64,000 nucleotides of DNA from Paenibacillus alkalitolerans (lineage in GTDB: Bacteria > Bacillota > Bacilli > Paenibacillales > YIM-B00363). The stretch covers positions 62,001-126,000 of the forward strand of contig NZ_JAEMXM010000003.1 in assembly GCF_016482785.1 (NCBI RefSeq). Direction: 5' to 3'. The first letter of the stretch is position 1; every line of letters starts with the position of its first letter. Position numbers and translations under genes: made by a program. The notes under the pieces are model-generated. The model did not search any database, had not been told where the DNA came from, and saw only the letters and a program-made list of their open reading frames with translations. This document shows, piece after piece, positions 63,226-64,000 of the stretch.

Positions 63226-64000
63226 GCACTGTCATTCGCCAACCTCTTGCGCTGACGGGCGCCGTTGTGTTGGCCGTCATCCTTGTTCTGAGCTTGTTAG
63301 GGCCCCTGATTGTGCAGAACGATCCGTTTGCGGTGAACATGGCCGAACGTCTGCAGCCGCCTAGCATGGAATATCCGTTGGGCACGGATTCCATGGGACG
63401 ATGTATTTTTTCGCGGCTTGCGGTCGGCGCTCAACATACGTTGGGAATTACCGCTCTGGTTGTCGGAATGATTATGCTCATCGGCATTCCGGCCGGGCTC
63501 GTGTCCGGTTACGCGGGAGGCCGGTTGGATGCGCTGCTGATGCGGGTGAACGACGGAATTACGTCGTTGCCGGAATACATTTTGGCCATTGCCGTCGCGG
63601 GGTTTCTGGGTCCCAGCCTCACAAATTTGACGATTGCGATCGTTCTCGTGAAATGGACCGGGTACGCCCGAATCGTAAGAGGCATCGTCCTGTCCGAGCG
63701 GGAAAAGGAGTACGTGCTCGCAGCTCGCGTTGGCGGCTGCAGCGCTTGGAAAATATTGTTCCGCCATTTAACCCCCCAGGTTATTGCGCCGGTGCTGGTC
63801 TTGGCGGCGCTTGACGTGGGTAAGGTGATTCTCACGATATCGTCGCTGTCCTATCTCGGATTGGGAGCCCAACCCCCGAATCCGGAGTGGGGAGCGATGC
63901 TGAATGACGGAAGGGCGTATTTTCAATCCGAGCCGCAGCTGATGCTTATTCCGGGAACGGCAATTTTGTTGGTGGTCATGGCGTGCAACCTGATTGCCGA
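63222..64000 (+). CDS. ABC permease, NikC/DppC type, cut by the window end
   Basis: GTG start at 63222 overlapping the stop of the first permease by four bases; 259 residues visible. Family features: ERLQPPSMEYPLGTDSMGRC, then PAGLVSGYAGGRLDALLMRV, and the EAA loop EYVLAARVGGCSAWKILFRH. It is the second membrane subunit of the importer; the ATPase genes presumably follow outside the window. Confidence 0.92.
   Translation, partial: MSTVIRQPLALTGAVVLAVILVLSLLGPLIVQNDPFAVNMAERLQPPSMEYPLGTDSMGRCIFSRLAVGAQHTLGITALVVGMIMLIGIPAGLVSGYAGGRLDALLMRVNDGITSLPEYILAIAVAGFLGPSLTNLTIAIVLVKWTGYARIVRGIVLSEREKEYVLAARVGGCSAWKILFRHLTPQVIAPVLVLAALDVGKVILTISSLSYLGLGAQPPNPEWGAMLNDGRAYFQSEPQLMLIPGTAILLVVMACNLIA

Overview
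The window looks like chromosomal DNA of a mid-GC Bacillota, most probably Paenibacillaceae (Paenibacillus/Cohnella-like). The signs are purine-rich Shine-Dalgarno sites with many TTG and GTG starts, a fused SecDF, RNase J, KhtT/KhtU, YdbS/YdbT-type PH proteins, an LCP protein, an IDEAL-domain protein, BlaR1/BlaI, and a Zur box of the Bacillus type. This is inference from gene content; no rRNA, tRNA, CRISPR array or phage module was seen.

Layout. 0-3 kb: two SnoaL-like proteins, a decayed GDSL hydrolase, an FMN reductase and a divergent ArsR-SRPBCC fusion regulator. 3-10 kb: a tandem repeat, a small secretory ORF directly before secDF, the khtTU potassium/proton antiporter, an MscS channel and a YitT protein. 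10-18 kb: a heterodimeric ABC exporter, a split ArsR/SRPBCC pair, and an AT-richer patch where an ABC gene is broken by a hairpin array and a nucleotidyltransferase-like gene. 18-25 kb: LysR divergent from aroA-aroC, then a PH-PH-LCP envelope operon. 25-33 kb: an accessory stretch of regulators, VOC proteins, an acetyltransferase and many broken genes (alpha/beta hydrolase, GyrI-like with an in-frame amber, pentapeptide-repeat protein, VOC), plus an 81-bp hairpin array. 32.6-37.9 kb: a GC-rich IclR-controlled operon for non-phosphorylative (Weimberg-type) pentonate breakdown to 2-oxoglutarate. 38-44 kb: an M3 oligopeptidase, a 141-bp MITE-like element, MerR, ArsR/MFS and Rrf2 regulators, an IDEAL protein and thioredoxin. 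44.4-51.1 kb: a beta-lactam response operon (broken PBP2, class C beta-lactamase lipoprotein, MecA-like PBP, BlaR1, BlaI) behind a promoter carrying BlaI-type dyads. 51-59 kb: an IS remnant, a frameshifted gene, another inverted repeat family, an MFS carrier, a Usp and SulP pair and RNase J. 59.3-64 kb: a Zur-box operon with a COG0523 metallochaperone and a nickel/zinc-opine-type ABC importer cut by the window end.

Most notable observation: the 122-residue ORF upstream of secDF has a Sec signal peptide. Its last codons form one arm of a 12-bp stem whose other arm holds the secDF Shine-Dalgarno. This is the arrangement expected for a nascent-chain export sensor (as in VemP-secDF2 or MifM-yidC2), so it is a candidate undescribed SecDF-monitoring leader. 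A second theme is at least four unrelated-looking families of short palindromic tandem repeats in intergenic or broken-gene positions.
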